Source: Zoogloeaceae bacterium | GTDB taxonomy: Bacteria > Pseudomonadota > Gammaproteobacteria > Burkholderiales > Rhodocyclaceae | Direction: 5' to 3' | Assembly: GCA_031281985.1 (NCBI GenBank) | Contig: JAITEO010000124.1 | Location: 1-7,820, forward strand | Length of the DNA: 7,820 nucleotides | Part shown: positions 1 to 6,314 of the stretch, one piece after another | Layout of the letters: every line of letters starts with the position of its first letter | Position numbering within the stretch: position 1 is the first letter of the stretch | Notes under the pieces: generated by a model | Databases searched by the model: none | What the model was told of the DNA's origin: nothing | Seen by the model: the letters and a program-made list of their open reading frames with translations, nothing else | Made by a program: the position numbers and the translations under genes

Positions 1-105
1 AAACCCGGCACAAGGCCAAAGGCCGCAGGACAGCCGAAGGCTGGTCTAATGAGGCCAGATGCGGCAAAGCCACACAGAAAGTAGGTTTTCACTTTTTGAC
101 GTTTT
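1..105. other. Gene-free left edge with clustered mini-hairpins
   Basis: No coding region is supported here. The stretch lies just downstream of the leftward ffh gene. It contains several short perfect stems with three-base loops: GGCC-AAA-GGCC at 14-24, CAGCC-GAA-GGCTG at 31-43, and GGC-AAA-GCC around 62-70. A weak stem AAAGT/ACTTT (78-82 with 91-95) lies nearer the gene and ends in a short T-run on the + strand. None is a convincing intrinsic terminator for ffh, because no clear U-run follows a strong stem on the minus strand. The stems could be part of an intergenic repeat or of a small RNA cut by the window edge. Neither can be decided from this sequence. Confidence 0.35.
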
Positions 106-1452
106 TTAAAACCCAAGCCCCTTCATGCCGCGCAGGAGTTTGCCGATGCCGCCGCGGGAGAATTGTTTCATCATTTTTTGTGTTTGTTCGAACTGTTTCA
201 GCAAGCGATTCACCTCCTGCACCTGCACGCCCGCGCCCATGGCGACGCGGCGTTTGCGGCTGGCCTTGAGGAGTTCCGGTTTTTCGCGTTCCAGTGGCGT
301 CATGGCGTCGATGATGCCTTCGATGCGGCGCGTCATCTTGTCTTCCGTGCCTGCGGGCAATTGGCCGGCGGCCTGGACGATATGGCTGGGGAGTTTGTCC
401 ATCAGCGCCGCCATGCCGCCCATTTGCCGCATCTGGCGCATTTGCGTCTTGAAGTCCGCGAGCGTGAATCCCTTGCCGGCCTTCAGCTTTTTCGCCAGTT
501 CCAGCGCCTTTTCCTCGTCTACGCTCTTTTGCGCTTCCTCGATCAGCGACAGCACATCGCCCATGCCGAGAATGCGCGAGGCCATGCGTTCGGGGTGGAA
601 GACTTCCAGGCCGTCCAGTTTTTCGCCCACGCCGGAAAACTTGATCGGCCTGCCCGTGACCTGGCGCACGGAAAGCGCCGCACCGCCGCGCGCGTCGCCA
701 TCCAGCTTGGTCAGCACGATGCCGGTCAGCGGCAGGGCTTCGTGGAAGGCGCGGGCGGTATTGACCGCGTCCTGTCCCAGCATGGCGTCGACCACGAACA
801 GGGTTTCCACCGGCTTTACCGCGGCGTGCAGCGCCTTGATTTCCGCCATCATGGCGGCGTCTATCGCCAGCCGTCCCGCCGTATCCACCAGGAGCACATC
901 GTGATAATGGCGGCGCGCCCAATCCACGGCGGCAAGCGCGATGGCTTCCGGACTATCCTGGACGCTGGAAGGGAAGAAATCCACGCCCGCCTGCTGGGCG
1001 ACAGTCTGCAACTGGGCAATGGCGGCGGGGCGATACACGTCGCAGGAGACGGTGAGCACCTTCTTCTTTAGTTTTTCCTTCAGGAACTTGCCCAACTTAC
1101 CGACCGTGGTGGTCTTGCCCGCGCCCTGCAATCCCGCCATCAGGATAATGGCGGGCGGTTGCGTCGCCAGGTTGATCCCTTCGCTCGCGCCGCCCATCAG
1201 GGCGGTGAGTTCGCGGTGCACCACGCCGACCAGCGCTTGTCCCGGCGTCAGCGCGCCGATGACTTCTTGCCCCAACGCCTTTTCCCGGACGGCGTTGATG
1301 AATTCCTTGATGACCGGCAGCGCCACATCGGCCTCCAGGAGCGCCATGCGCACTTCGCGCAGGGCCTCGCTGATGTTGTCTTCGGTAAGGCGCGCTTGCC
1401 CGCGCAGGGTTTTCATCACCTTGGCAAGACGTTCGGTCAGGTTATCAAGCAT
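106..1452 (-). CDS. ffh: Signal recognition particle protein Ffh (SRP54 GTPase)
   Basis: Ffh binds 4.5S RNA to form the bacterial SRP, captures hydrophobic signal sequences on ribosomes and docks with FtsY at the inner membrane. The 448-residue product matches the usual length of about 450. It has an N-terminal helical N domain (about 1-90) and a Ras-like G domain. Visible motifs are P-loop GLQGAGKTT (107-115), DTAGR (190-194), TKLD (248-251) and GVGE (274-277). The methionine-rich M domain runs from about 300 to the end, with the SRP RNA-binding segment SRKRRVAMGAG near 398-408. The ATG at 1452 was chosen because it gives the canonical MLDNLTERL start; a weak GAAG sits five bases upstream. 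The reading frame stays open far beyond this ATG, but that extension is antisense to the next two genes. The stop is TAA at 108-106. The gene is divergent from the ypjD-like gene, with only 24 bp between starts. Confidence 0.97.
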   Translation of the reverse strand: MLDNLTERLAKVMKTLRGQARLTEDNISEALREVRMALLEADVALPVIKEFINAVREKALGQEVIGALTPGQALVGVVHRELTALMGGASEGINLATQPPAIILMAGLQGAGKTTTVGKLGKFLKEKLKKKVLTVSCDVYRPAAIAQLQTVAQQAGVDFFPSSVQDSPEAIALAAVDWARRHYHDVLLVDTAGRLAIDAAMMAEIKALHAAVKPVETLFVVDAMLGQDAVNTARAFHEALPLTGIVLTKLDGDARGGAALSVRQVTGRPIKFSGVGEKLDGLEVFHPERMASRILGMGDVLSLIEEAQKSVDEEKALELAKKLKAGKGFTLADFKTQMRQMRQMGGMAALMDKLPSHIVQAAGQLPAGTEDKMTRRIEGIIDAMTPLEREKPELLKASRKRRVAMGAGVQVQEVNRLLKQFEQTQKMMKQFSRGGIGKLLRGMKGLGF

Positions 1453-1470
1453 GGCAGCTTCAGGTAGAAT
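1442..1470 (+). promoter_or_regulatory. Candidate sigma70 promoter for ypjD-corB, possibly leaderless
   Basis: TTATCA at 1442-1447 matches four of six bases of the -35 consensus. TAGAAT at 1465-1470 matches five of six of the -10 consensus. The spacer is 17 bp. Transcription would start at about 1477, which is the ATG of the ypjD-like gene, so the mRNA would have almost no leader. The -35 lies inside the first codons of ffh on the other strand. The same TAGAAT hexamer occurs upstream of the PTS operon and of tolB in this window. This is inferred from sequence only. Confidence 0.45.
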
Positions 1471-1476
1471 TTTGGG

Positions 1477-2322
1477 ATGCCTATTGTAAATCAGCTCCTC
1501 TTTTCCGGTTTGCTTGCGTTCGCGGGCACGCTTTATCTGCTTCTCGGCCTGCATTTCTGGCGCAGCCGCTGGTCGGAAAAGTTCGCCGCGCCCGTATCCG
1601 CGCGGGCGGCGCAAATAGAGAAGGCCCTCATCGGCCTGACGCTGTTCCTGCACGCCACTGGTTTGCAGGGCGCGTTGTTCGGCGCGGGCGACATGCAGTT
1701 CTCCTTTGCGCTGGCCTTGTGTCTCATGGCCTGGCTGGCGGTACTCATCTACTGGCTGGAAAGTTTCCAGGCGCGCATGGACGGCGTGCAGCCCATCGTG
1801 TTGAGCACGGCGGCGCTGGCCGCCTTCCTGCCCTTCTTCTTTTCCAACACGCACACGGTGGCGCACATCGGCGCCCTGGGCTTTCGCCTGCATTTCCTGG
1901 CCGCCATGCTCGCCTATGGCCTGTTCGCGCTGGCGGCGGCGCACGCGCTCTTCATGCGGCTGGTGGAAAAGCGCCTGCACCATCCGGCGCGCTCCCGGCG
2001 CATGCAGAGCATGCCGCCGCTGCTGGCGATGGAATCCCTGCTGTTTCGCATCCTCACCATCGCCTTTGCCCTGCTCACCGTGGCGCTGGGCAGCGGGCTG
2101 TTCTATTCGGAACATGTGTTCGGCAAGGCGCTGACCTTTGAACACAAAACGGTCTTCGGCATCATCGCCTGGATCATCTTTGCCATCCTGCTCATTGGCC
2201 GGCGCATCTACGGCTGGCGCGGCAGACGGGCGCTGAACTGGACGCTGGTCGGCTTCACCACCCTGCTGCTGGCCTATGTCGGCAGCCGTTTCGTGCTGGA
2301 AGTGCTGTTGGCGCGCACTTGA
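1477..2322 (+). CDS. ypjD: CcsA/YpjD-family inner-membrane protein (cytochrome c assembly family)
   Basis: The 281-residue product is a polytopic inner-membrane protein of the family containing CcsA/ResC and HemX. Members with proven roles handle haem for cytochrome c maturation, but the precise function of the YpjD subgroup is not established. About eight membrane segments are visible, near 5-27, 50-69, 73-95, 104-122, 129-160, 188-210, 225-243 and 255-278. Family-like marks in the C-terminal half are GSGLFYSE (205-212), the EHK motif with His223, the FGIIAWIIF segment and the GRRIYGWRGR loop. His59, His139 and His156 are candidate haem ligands by position only. The ATG at 1477 gives a membrane segment at once, and no strong Shine-Dalgarno precedes it. 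The ffh / ypjD / corB order is also found in Escherichia coli, which supports the assignment. The corB-like gene begins about seven bases after its stop, so the two are probably co-transcribed. Confidence 0.85.
   Translation: MPIVNQLLFSGLLAFAGTLYLLLGLHFWRSRWSEKFAAPVSARAAQIEKALIGLTLFLHATGLQGALFGAGDMQFSFALALCLMAWLAVLIYWLESFQARMDGVQPIVLSTAALAAFLPFFFSNTHTVAHIGALGFRLHFLAAMLAYGLFALAAAHALFMRLVEKRLHHPARSRRMQSMPPLLAMESLLFRILTIAFALLTVALGSGLFYSEHVFGKALTFEHKTVFGIIAWIIFAILLIGRRIYGWRGRRALNWTLVGFTTLLLAYVGSRFVLEVLLART
1483..1488 (-). promoter_or_regulatory. ffh: Candidate -10 element of the ffh promoter
   Basis: Read on the minus strand this is TACAAT, five of six bases of the -10 consensus. It lies 30 bases upstream of the ffh ATG and inside the first codons of the ypjD-like gene. 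It would start transcription near 1476, giving a leader of roughly 24 bases. No good -35 is visible at 16-18 bp spacing, so support is weak. Confidence 0.25.
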
Positions 2323-2329
2323 CCTTGCC

Positions 2330-3616
2330 TTGGACCAGATCCCCTTATCCCTGCTTGTTGGCGCGCTGATTGCGCTCCTGGCGCTGTCGGCGTTCTTTTC
2401 CATGAGCGAAACCGCCATGATGGCGGCCAACCGTTACCGTCTGCGCCATCGCGCCAAGGAAGGCCATCTGGGCGCGAAGCTGACGCTAAAGCTGCTGGCG
2501 CGTCTCGATCGGTTGCTGGGCGTCATCCTGCTGGGCAACAACCTGGTCAATATCGCCGCCGCCGCGCTGGTCAGCCTGATCAGCCTGCGGCTTTTCGGTA
2601 ACGACGAATGGATGCTGGGCGCGCTGACCCTGCTGCTCACCTTTGCCATCCTGGTGTTTTCCGAAATCACGCCCAAGGTCATTGGCGCGGCGCATGCCGA
2701 TTCGTTGAGCGAACTGTTGAGCTTCGTGTTTACGCCCCTGATACGTATCCTGTATCCGGTGCTCTGGTTCATCAATCTTTTCGTCGCCGCCCTGTTGTGG
2801 TTGTTCAGGCTCTCTCCGCATCCGGCGGCGCATACGGAAAAGCTCACGCCGGAAGAATTGCGCACGCTGGTCATGGAAAGCCGCGAGCTGATTCCCGCCA
2901 AGCACGGCACCATCCTGATGAACCTCCTGGATCTGGGCAAGATCAGCGTGGAAGACGTGATGACGCCGCGCGGCAACGTGGAAATCCTGGATGTGGACGG
3001 CGCGTGGGAAGAAATCCGCGAGCGCCTTGCCGTCAGCCGCCACGCGCATCTGCCGGCATGCCGCGAATCGCTGGATCATCTGCTGGGCGTGTTGCCCGTG
3101 CGCCAGGCGCTCTCTTGCATCGCCGAGACGGATTTCACGCGCAACGAATTGCTGGCGCAGCTTCTGCCGCCGTATTACGTTCCCGCGGGCACGACCCTGA
3201 TCGCGCAACTGGGCTTTTTCCAGGAAAACCGCCAGCGGCTGGGGTTCGTGGTCGATGAATACGGCGAGATACTCGGCCTGGTGACGCCGGAAGACATCGT
3301 GGAGGAAATCGTCGGCGAATTCGCCAGCGCGCTGCCCGGCGCTTCCCGGCAACTCCACTGGGACGCGGCGGGCGGCGTCATGGTCGAGGGCAGCCAGTCG
3401 CTGCGCGATCTGAACCGCAAGCTCGGCCTCGATTTTCCGCTGGACGGCCCCAAGACCCTGAACGGCCTGATCCTGGAACAACTCGAAGACATCCCCGAAA
3501 CCCGCGTCAGCCTGAAACTTTACGGCGTCACCGTGGAAGTCGTCCAAGCCCAGGACAAAAGCGTGAAAATCGCCCGCATCTACCGGCCGGGGGATCAGGG
3601 ATCAGAGGTCAGATGA
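2330..3616 (+). CDS. corB: CorB-like DUF21/CBS-domain membrane protein (HlyC/CorC family transporter)
   Basis: The protein has the architecture of the CorB/CorC (bacterial CNNM) family, linked to Mg2+ or Co2+ efflux and resistance. With the TTG start it is 428 residues, the family length. A DUF21 membrane domain covers about 5-160, with SETAMMAANRYRLRH (26-40), GNNLVNI (69-75) and SEITPK (111-116). A CBS pair follows at about 205-332, including MTPRGNVEI (211-219) and VVDEYGEILGLVTPEDIVEEI (307-327). A CorC_HlyC domain covers about 340-418. The TTG at 2330 gives an N-terminus, MDQIPLSLL, like those of relatives. The ATG at 2276 is an alternative but overlaps the upstream gene by 47 bp and adds an odd Cys/Trp-rich leader. 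No clear Shine-Dalgarno is visible. Two oddities stand out: FFSMSET replaces the usual FFSGSET, and the last eight residues plus the TGA are encoded by the downstream inverted repeat. Confidence 0.85.
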   Translation: MDQIPLSLLVGALIALLALSAFFSMSETAMMAANRYRLRHRAKEGHLGAKLTLKLLARLDRLLGVILLGNNLVNIAAAALVSLISLRLFGNDEWMLGALTLLLTFAILVFSEITPKVIGAAHADSLSELLSFVFTPLIRILYPVLWFINLFVAALLWLFRLSPHPAAHTEKLTPEELRTLVMESRELIPAKHGTILMNLLDLGKISVEDVMTPRGNVEILDVDGAWEEIRERLAVSRHAHLPACRESLDHLLGVLPVRQALSCIAETDFTRNELLAQLLPPYYVPAGTTLIAQLGFFQENRQRLGFVVDEYGEILGLVTPEDIVEEIVGEFASALPGASRQLHWDAAGGVMVEGSQSLRDLNRKLGLDFPLDGPKTLNGLILEQLEDIPETRVSLKLYGVTVEVVQAQDKSVKIARIYRPGDQGSEVR

Positions 3617-3690
3617 CAGAGGACAGAACGCTCGCTGCGCTCGCCTTGCGGCCTGTGGTCTGTCTTCTGTCATCTGATCCCCTGATCCTT
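3591..3690. repeat. Intergenic inverted repeat A, overlapping the corB-like 3' end
   Basis: Two arms form a near-perfect stem. TCAGATGACAGAGGACAGA at 3609-3627 pairs with 3659-3677 over 19 bases with one mismatch. Outer GGATCAGGG-type sequence (about 3592-3608 against 3678-3689) extends the pairing with a small bulge. The loop of about 31 bases carries a direct repeat of CGCTCG (3630-3635 and 3639-3644). Positions 3615-3636 match the minus strand of repeat B (6260-6239) at 21 of 22 bases. TGTGGTCTGT at 3654-3663 is identical to the minus strand of 6238-6229. In RNA the stem could protect or end the corB transcript, but no U-run follows directly. No open frame of its own is supported, so it looks like a non-coding, mobile-type repeat. 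Confidence 0.85.
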
Positions 3691-3696
3691 TAGAAT
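3667..3696 (+). promoter_or_regulatory. Candidate promoter of the PTS operon
   Basis: TAGAAT at 3691-3696 matches five of six bases of the -10 consensus. CTGTCA at 3667-3672 matches four of six of the -35 consensus, with an 18-bp spacer. The -35 lies inside the right arm of repeat A. Transcription would start near 3703, giving a leader of about 27 bases with GGGA at 3721-3724 as ribosome site. This is predicted from sequence only. Confidence 0.45.
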
Positions 3697-3729
3697 TCCT
3701 GCTTCCTTCATTTTCACATCGGGACGCGC

Positions 3730-4122
3730 ATGATCGGCATTTTATTGGTAACGCACGGGACGCTGGGCGAGGCGTTGGTGCAGAACGTCTGTCACGTGCT
3801 CGGCAGGCGTCCGCCGTTGTTGGCGCAGTTCGGGGTTGCGGCGCAGGACGATCCGCTGGACATCCTGCCGCTGGCGCGGCACTGTCTGCAACAGGTGGAT
3901 GGCGGCGCGGGCGTGCTGGTGATGACGGACATCTTTGGCGCGACGCCGGCCAATCTGGTGTTGAAGCTTCTGGAGCCGGGAAAGGTGGAAGGCGTCTCCG
4001 GCGTCAGCCTGCCCATGTTGCTGCGCGCCCTGACCTATCGGGAAAAGGGGCTGGAGATCATGGCAGGCAAGGCCATCAGCGGCGCGCGCGATGGCGCGCT
4101 CAACATGCAAAGGGACGTCTGA
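3730..4122 (+). CDS. PTS EIIA component, mannose/fructose (EIIA-Man) family
   Basis: This 130-residue cytoplasmic protein is a stand-alone EIIA(Man) domain, which accepts phosphate from HPr on a histidine. MIGILLVTHG places the expected phosphorylated histidine at His9. TDIFGATPANL (66-76) carries the conserved Asp67, and GVSLPMLLRA (91-100) is a further family signature. There is no EIIB domain fused to it, unlike E. coli ManX. Related betaproteobacterial genes have been called ptsM. GGGA five bases before the ATG can serve as ribosome site. Its TGA shares one base with the ATG of the HPr gene, so the two are translationally coupled. With no EIIB or EIIC in the window, a regulatory role is more likely than sugar uptake, though that is inference. 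Confidence 0.92.
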   Translation: MIGILLVTHGTLGEALVQNVCHVLGRRPPLLAQFGVAAQDDPLDILPLARHCLQQVDGGAGVLVMTDIFGATPANLVLKLLEPGKVEGVSGVSLPMLLRALTYREKGLEIMAGKAISGARDGALNMQRDV

Positions 4123-4391
4123 TGCAAAGGCGCGAAGTCGAAATCATAAACAAGCTGGGATTGCACGCGCGTCCTTCCGGCCAGCTTTCGCAACTGGCGA
4201 GCGCCTTTGAAAGCGACATCTGGATGGAGCGCAATGGCCGCCGCGTCAACGCCAAGAGCATCATGGGCGTGATGATGCTGGCCGCCGGATGCGGCAAGCA
4301 GGTGACGCTGGAAGCCTCGGGACGCGACGAGGAAGCGGCCATACAGGCGTTGTCCACCCTGATCGCCAGCCGCTTCGGAGAAGCGGAATGA
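4122..4391 (+). CDS. ptsH: Phosphocarrier protein HPr
   Basis: HPr carries phosphate from enzyme I to EIIA proteins. The 89-residue product has the catalytic His15 in NKLGLHARP (10-18) and the regulatory-type Ser46 in AKSIMGVMMLAA (44-55). Ser46 is the position phosphorylated by HPr kinase (HprK) in organisms that have it. No hprK is in the window. The segment after His15 reads RPSGQLSQLAS, keeping Pro18, where many proteobacterial regulatory HPr proteins read RASAK. AAAGGGA (4109-4115) lies six bases ahead of the ATG and is a strong ribosome site. The gene overlaps the EIIA gene by one base and the enzyme I gene by four (ATGA), so the three form one operon and are probably made in fixed proportion. 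Confidence 0.96.
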   Translation: MQRREVEIINKLGLHARPSGQLSQLASAFESDIWMERNGRRVNAKSIMGVMMLAAGCGKQVTLEASGRDEEAAIQALSTLIASRFGEAE

Positions 4392-6118
4392 GCTATACCC
4401 TGCACGGTCTGGGCATTTCGGGCGGCATTGCCATCGGGCAGGCCATGCTCATGTCGCACGCCACGCTGGAAGTGGCGCACCTGACGATCAGCGCCCGTCA
4501 GGCGGAAAAGGAACTGGCGCGCCTGGATTGCGCCGTGGATGCGGTGCGCGCCGAATTGCTGGCGTTGAAGGCGCACAATGACCGCGCCTCCACCGCGCCC
4601 AACGAGTTGATGGCCTTCATCGACCTGCACGTGTTGTTCCTCTCCGATCCGGAACTCATCGACGCGACCCGGCGCATCGTGCGCGAACGCCTGTGCAACG
4701 TCGAATGGGCGCTGGTGCAGCAGATGGAGCACCTGGTCGAACAGTTCGAGCAGTTCGAAGACCCCTATCTGAAAGAGCGCAAATACGATGTCCTGCAAGT
4801 GGGCGAGCGGATCATCAAGGAACTGCTTGGCCGTCCAGGACGAGTATCGCTGAAGAAGGCACGCGGCGCGACGGAGGAAACGCTGATCATCGTGGCGCAC
4901 GATCTGTCGCCCGCCGACACCATCGCCTTCAAGGAACACCATTTCGCCGCCTTCGTCACCGATGTCGGCGGCGCGACCTCGCATACCGCGATTCTGGCGC
5001 GCAGCATGGCGATCCCCGCCATCGTCGGCCTATCCAGCGCCCGCGCCATGATCCGCGATGGCGAAACCCTGATCGTCGATGGCACGCGCGGCGTGTTGCT
5101 GGTCGATCCCGACGAACAGGTGCTGGACGAATACCGGATTCGCAAGGAACAGCTGGAACTCGAACGCACCAAGCTGAAACGCCTGAAATCCACGCAGGCG
5201 CGCACGCTCGACGGCGTGGATGTGGGCATTTTCGCCAACATCGAGATTCCTTCCGACACGCGCGCGGCGCTGGAAGCGGGCGCGGATGGCATCGGGCTGT
5301 TCCGTACCGAATTCCTGTTTCTGGGGCGCAGCGACGCGCCTTCGGAAGAAGAGCAGTTCGAGGCGTACCGGAAGGTGGTAAAGGACATGGACGGCCGTAT
5401 CGTGACGATACGCACCTTCGATCTGGGCGGCGACAAGACGCCGGACACCCAGCGCACCCCGACCAACCCGGCGCTGGGACGGCGCGCCATTCGCCTGTCC
5501 CTGGCCGAGCCGTGGATGTTCCGCCTGCAACTGCGCGCCATCCTGCGCGCCTCGCGCTATGGCAAGGTCAAGCTCCTGGTGCCCATGCTTTCCCATGCCC
5601 GCCAGATCGACGCCACGCTCCTGGCGGTGAATGCCGCCAAGGAAAGCCTGCGGGCGGAACGCATCGCCTTCGATGAGGACATCGAACTCGGCGGCATGAT
5701 CGAAATCCCCGGCGCGGCGCTGGCCATCAACATGTTCCTGAAGCGCCTGGATTTTCTTTCCATCGGCACCAACGACCTGATCCAATACACGCTGGCGATC
5801 GATCGCAGCGATGAACAGGTCGCCAGCCTCTACGATCCGCTGCATCCCGCCGTGATGATGCTGGTGGCGCATACGCTCTCCACGGCGGAAAAAGCCGGGG
5901 TTCCGGTTTCCCTCTGCGGCGAGATGGCGGGCGACGCCCGCTTCACCCGCCTGCTGCTGGGATTGGGGCTGCGCACCTTCTCCATGCACCCCTCGCAAAT
6001 CATGCGCGTCAAGAGCCACGTGATCCAGGCCAACGCCAGCGAACTCGCCCCCCTCGCCCGCCGCATCCTGCGCCTGGACGAAACCGAAAAGATCATGGAA
6101 GCCGTGGAGAAGCTGTGA
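4388..6118 (+). CDS. ptsI: Phosphoenolpyruvate-protein phosphotransferase (PTS enzyme I)
   Basis: Enzyme I takes phosphate from phosphoenolpyruvate on a histidine and passes it to HPr. The 576-residue product is full length (E. coli EI has 575). The N-terminal HPr-binding and phosphohistidine part covers about 1-230, with the active histidine His199 in DVGGATSHTAIL. The C-terminal PEP-binding barrel covers about 255-570, with GLFRTEFLFL around Arg306, the segment LSIGTNDLIQYTLAIDRSD, and SLCGEMAG with the catalytic Cys510. No GAF domain precedes it, so this is a PtsI-type rather than a PtsP (Ntr) type enzyme. The ATG at 4388 was chosen because MSYTLHGLGISGG is the usual start and GGAG (4377-4380) lies seven bases upstream. 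Its TGA sits at the edge of repeat B. Confidence 0.97.
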   Translation: MSYTLHGLGISGGIAIGQAMLMSHATLEVAHLTISARQAEKELARLDCAVDAVRAELLALKAHNDRASTAPNELMAFIDLHVLFLSDPELIDATRRIVRERLCNVEWALVQQMEHLVEQFEQFEDPYLKERKYDVLQVGERIIKELLGRPGRVSLKKARGATEETLIIVAHDLSPADTIAFKEHHFAAFVTDVGGATSHTAILARSMAIPAIVGLSSARAMIRDGETLIVDGTRGVLLVDPDEQVLDEYRIRKEQLELERTKLKRLKSTQARTLDGVDVGIFANIEIPSDTRAALEAGADGIGLFRTEFLFLGRSDAPSEEEQFEAYRKVVKDMDGRIVTIRTFDLGGDKTPDTQRTPTNPALGRRAIRLSLAEPWMFRLQLRAILRASRYGKVKLLVPMLSHARQIDATLLAVNAAKESLRAERIAFDEDIELGGMIEIPGAALAINMFLKRLDFLSIGTNDLIQYTLAIDRSDEQVASLYDPLHPAVMMLVAHTLSTAEKAGVPVSLCGEMAGDARFTRLLLGLGLRTFSMHPSQIMRVKSHVIQANASELAPLARRILRLDETEKIMEAVEKL

Positions 6119-6276
6119 TCAGGAGACAGAGGACAGAGCGGCGCTTCGCGCCTTTGTAATCTGTAGTCGGTAGTCTGTAGAACCCACGGAGCGCATCATG
6201 CCCGATGCGCGACCACGGACGACTGCATACAGACCACAAGCGAGCGTTCTGTCTTCTGTCTTCCGTCTTCTGAACG
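6117..6276. repeat. Intergenic composite repeat B between ptsI and tolB
   Basis: The left end (6119-6137, GACAGAGGACAGA type) and the right end (about 6246-6273) are imperfect inverted arms made of purine-rich AGACAGA units. On the minus strand, 6260-6239 and 6238-6229 match two blocks of repeat A. B lacks about 17 bases that separate these blocks in A (3637-3653). Inside B are a GGCGC-TTC-GCGCC hairpin (6140-6152), a CTGTAGTCGGTAGTCTGTAG direct-repeat block (6161-6180), a GCGCATC/GATGCGC stem (6191-6197 with 6204-6210), and GTCTGTA/TACAGAC arms (6173-6179 with 6228-6234). The nested symmetry points to a structured repeat family rather than ordinary spacer. No gene of its own is supported. 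Confidence 0.8.
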
Positions 6277-6282
6277 TAGAAT
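6277..6282 (+). promoter_or_regulatory. tolB: Candidate -10 element of the tolB promoter
   Basis: TAGAAT starts directly after the right end of repeat B. Transcription would begin near 6289, giving a leader of about 26 bases before the ATG at 6315. No clear -35 is visible; the best 17-bp-spaced hexamer (TTCTGT at 6254-6259) is poor and lies inside the repeat. The same hexamer precedes the PTS operon and the ypjD-like gene. Confidence 0.4.
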
Positions 6283-6314
6283 ACGGGCTTTGATTTTCTT
6301 TTGTCGTGGTGATC

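Noticed and set aside
163..1071. A 302-residue + strand open frame across ffh
   Set aside because: It is antisense to the Ffh G and M domains and has no recognisable domain.
1453..2430. A long N-terminal extension of Ffh (open frame to 2430, 774 residues in total)
   Set aside because: The added part is Gln/Arg/Ala-rich, has no family features and is antisense to the ypjD-like and corB-like genes. The canonical Ffh start is at 1452.
2486..3547. A 353-residue minus-strand open frame over the corB-like gene
   Set aside because: His/Gln/Arg-rich composition typical of an antisense shadow; the + strand has complete DUF21, CBS and CorC domains.
3591..3690. CRISPR array or IS element in the intergenic repeats
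   Set aside because: There are only two dissimilar-length copies 2.4 kb apart, with no regular spacers and no transposase frame.
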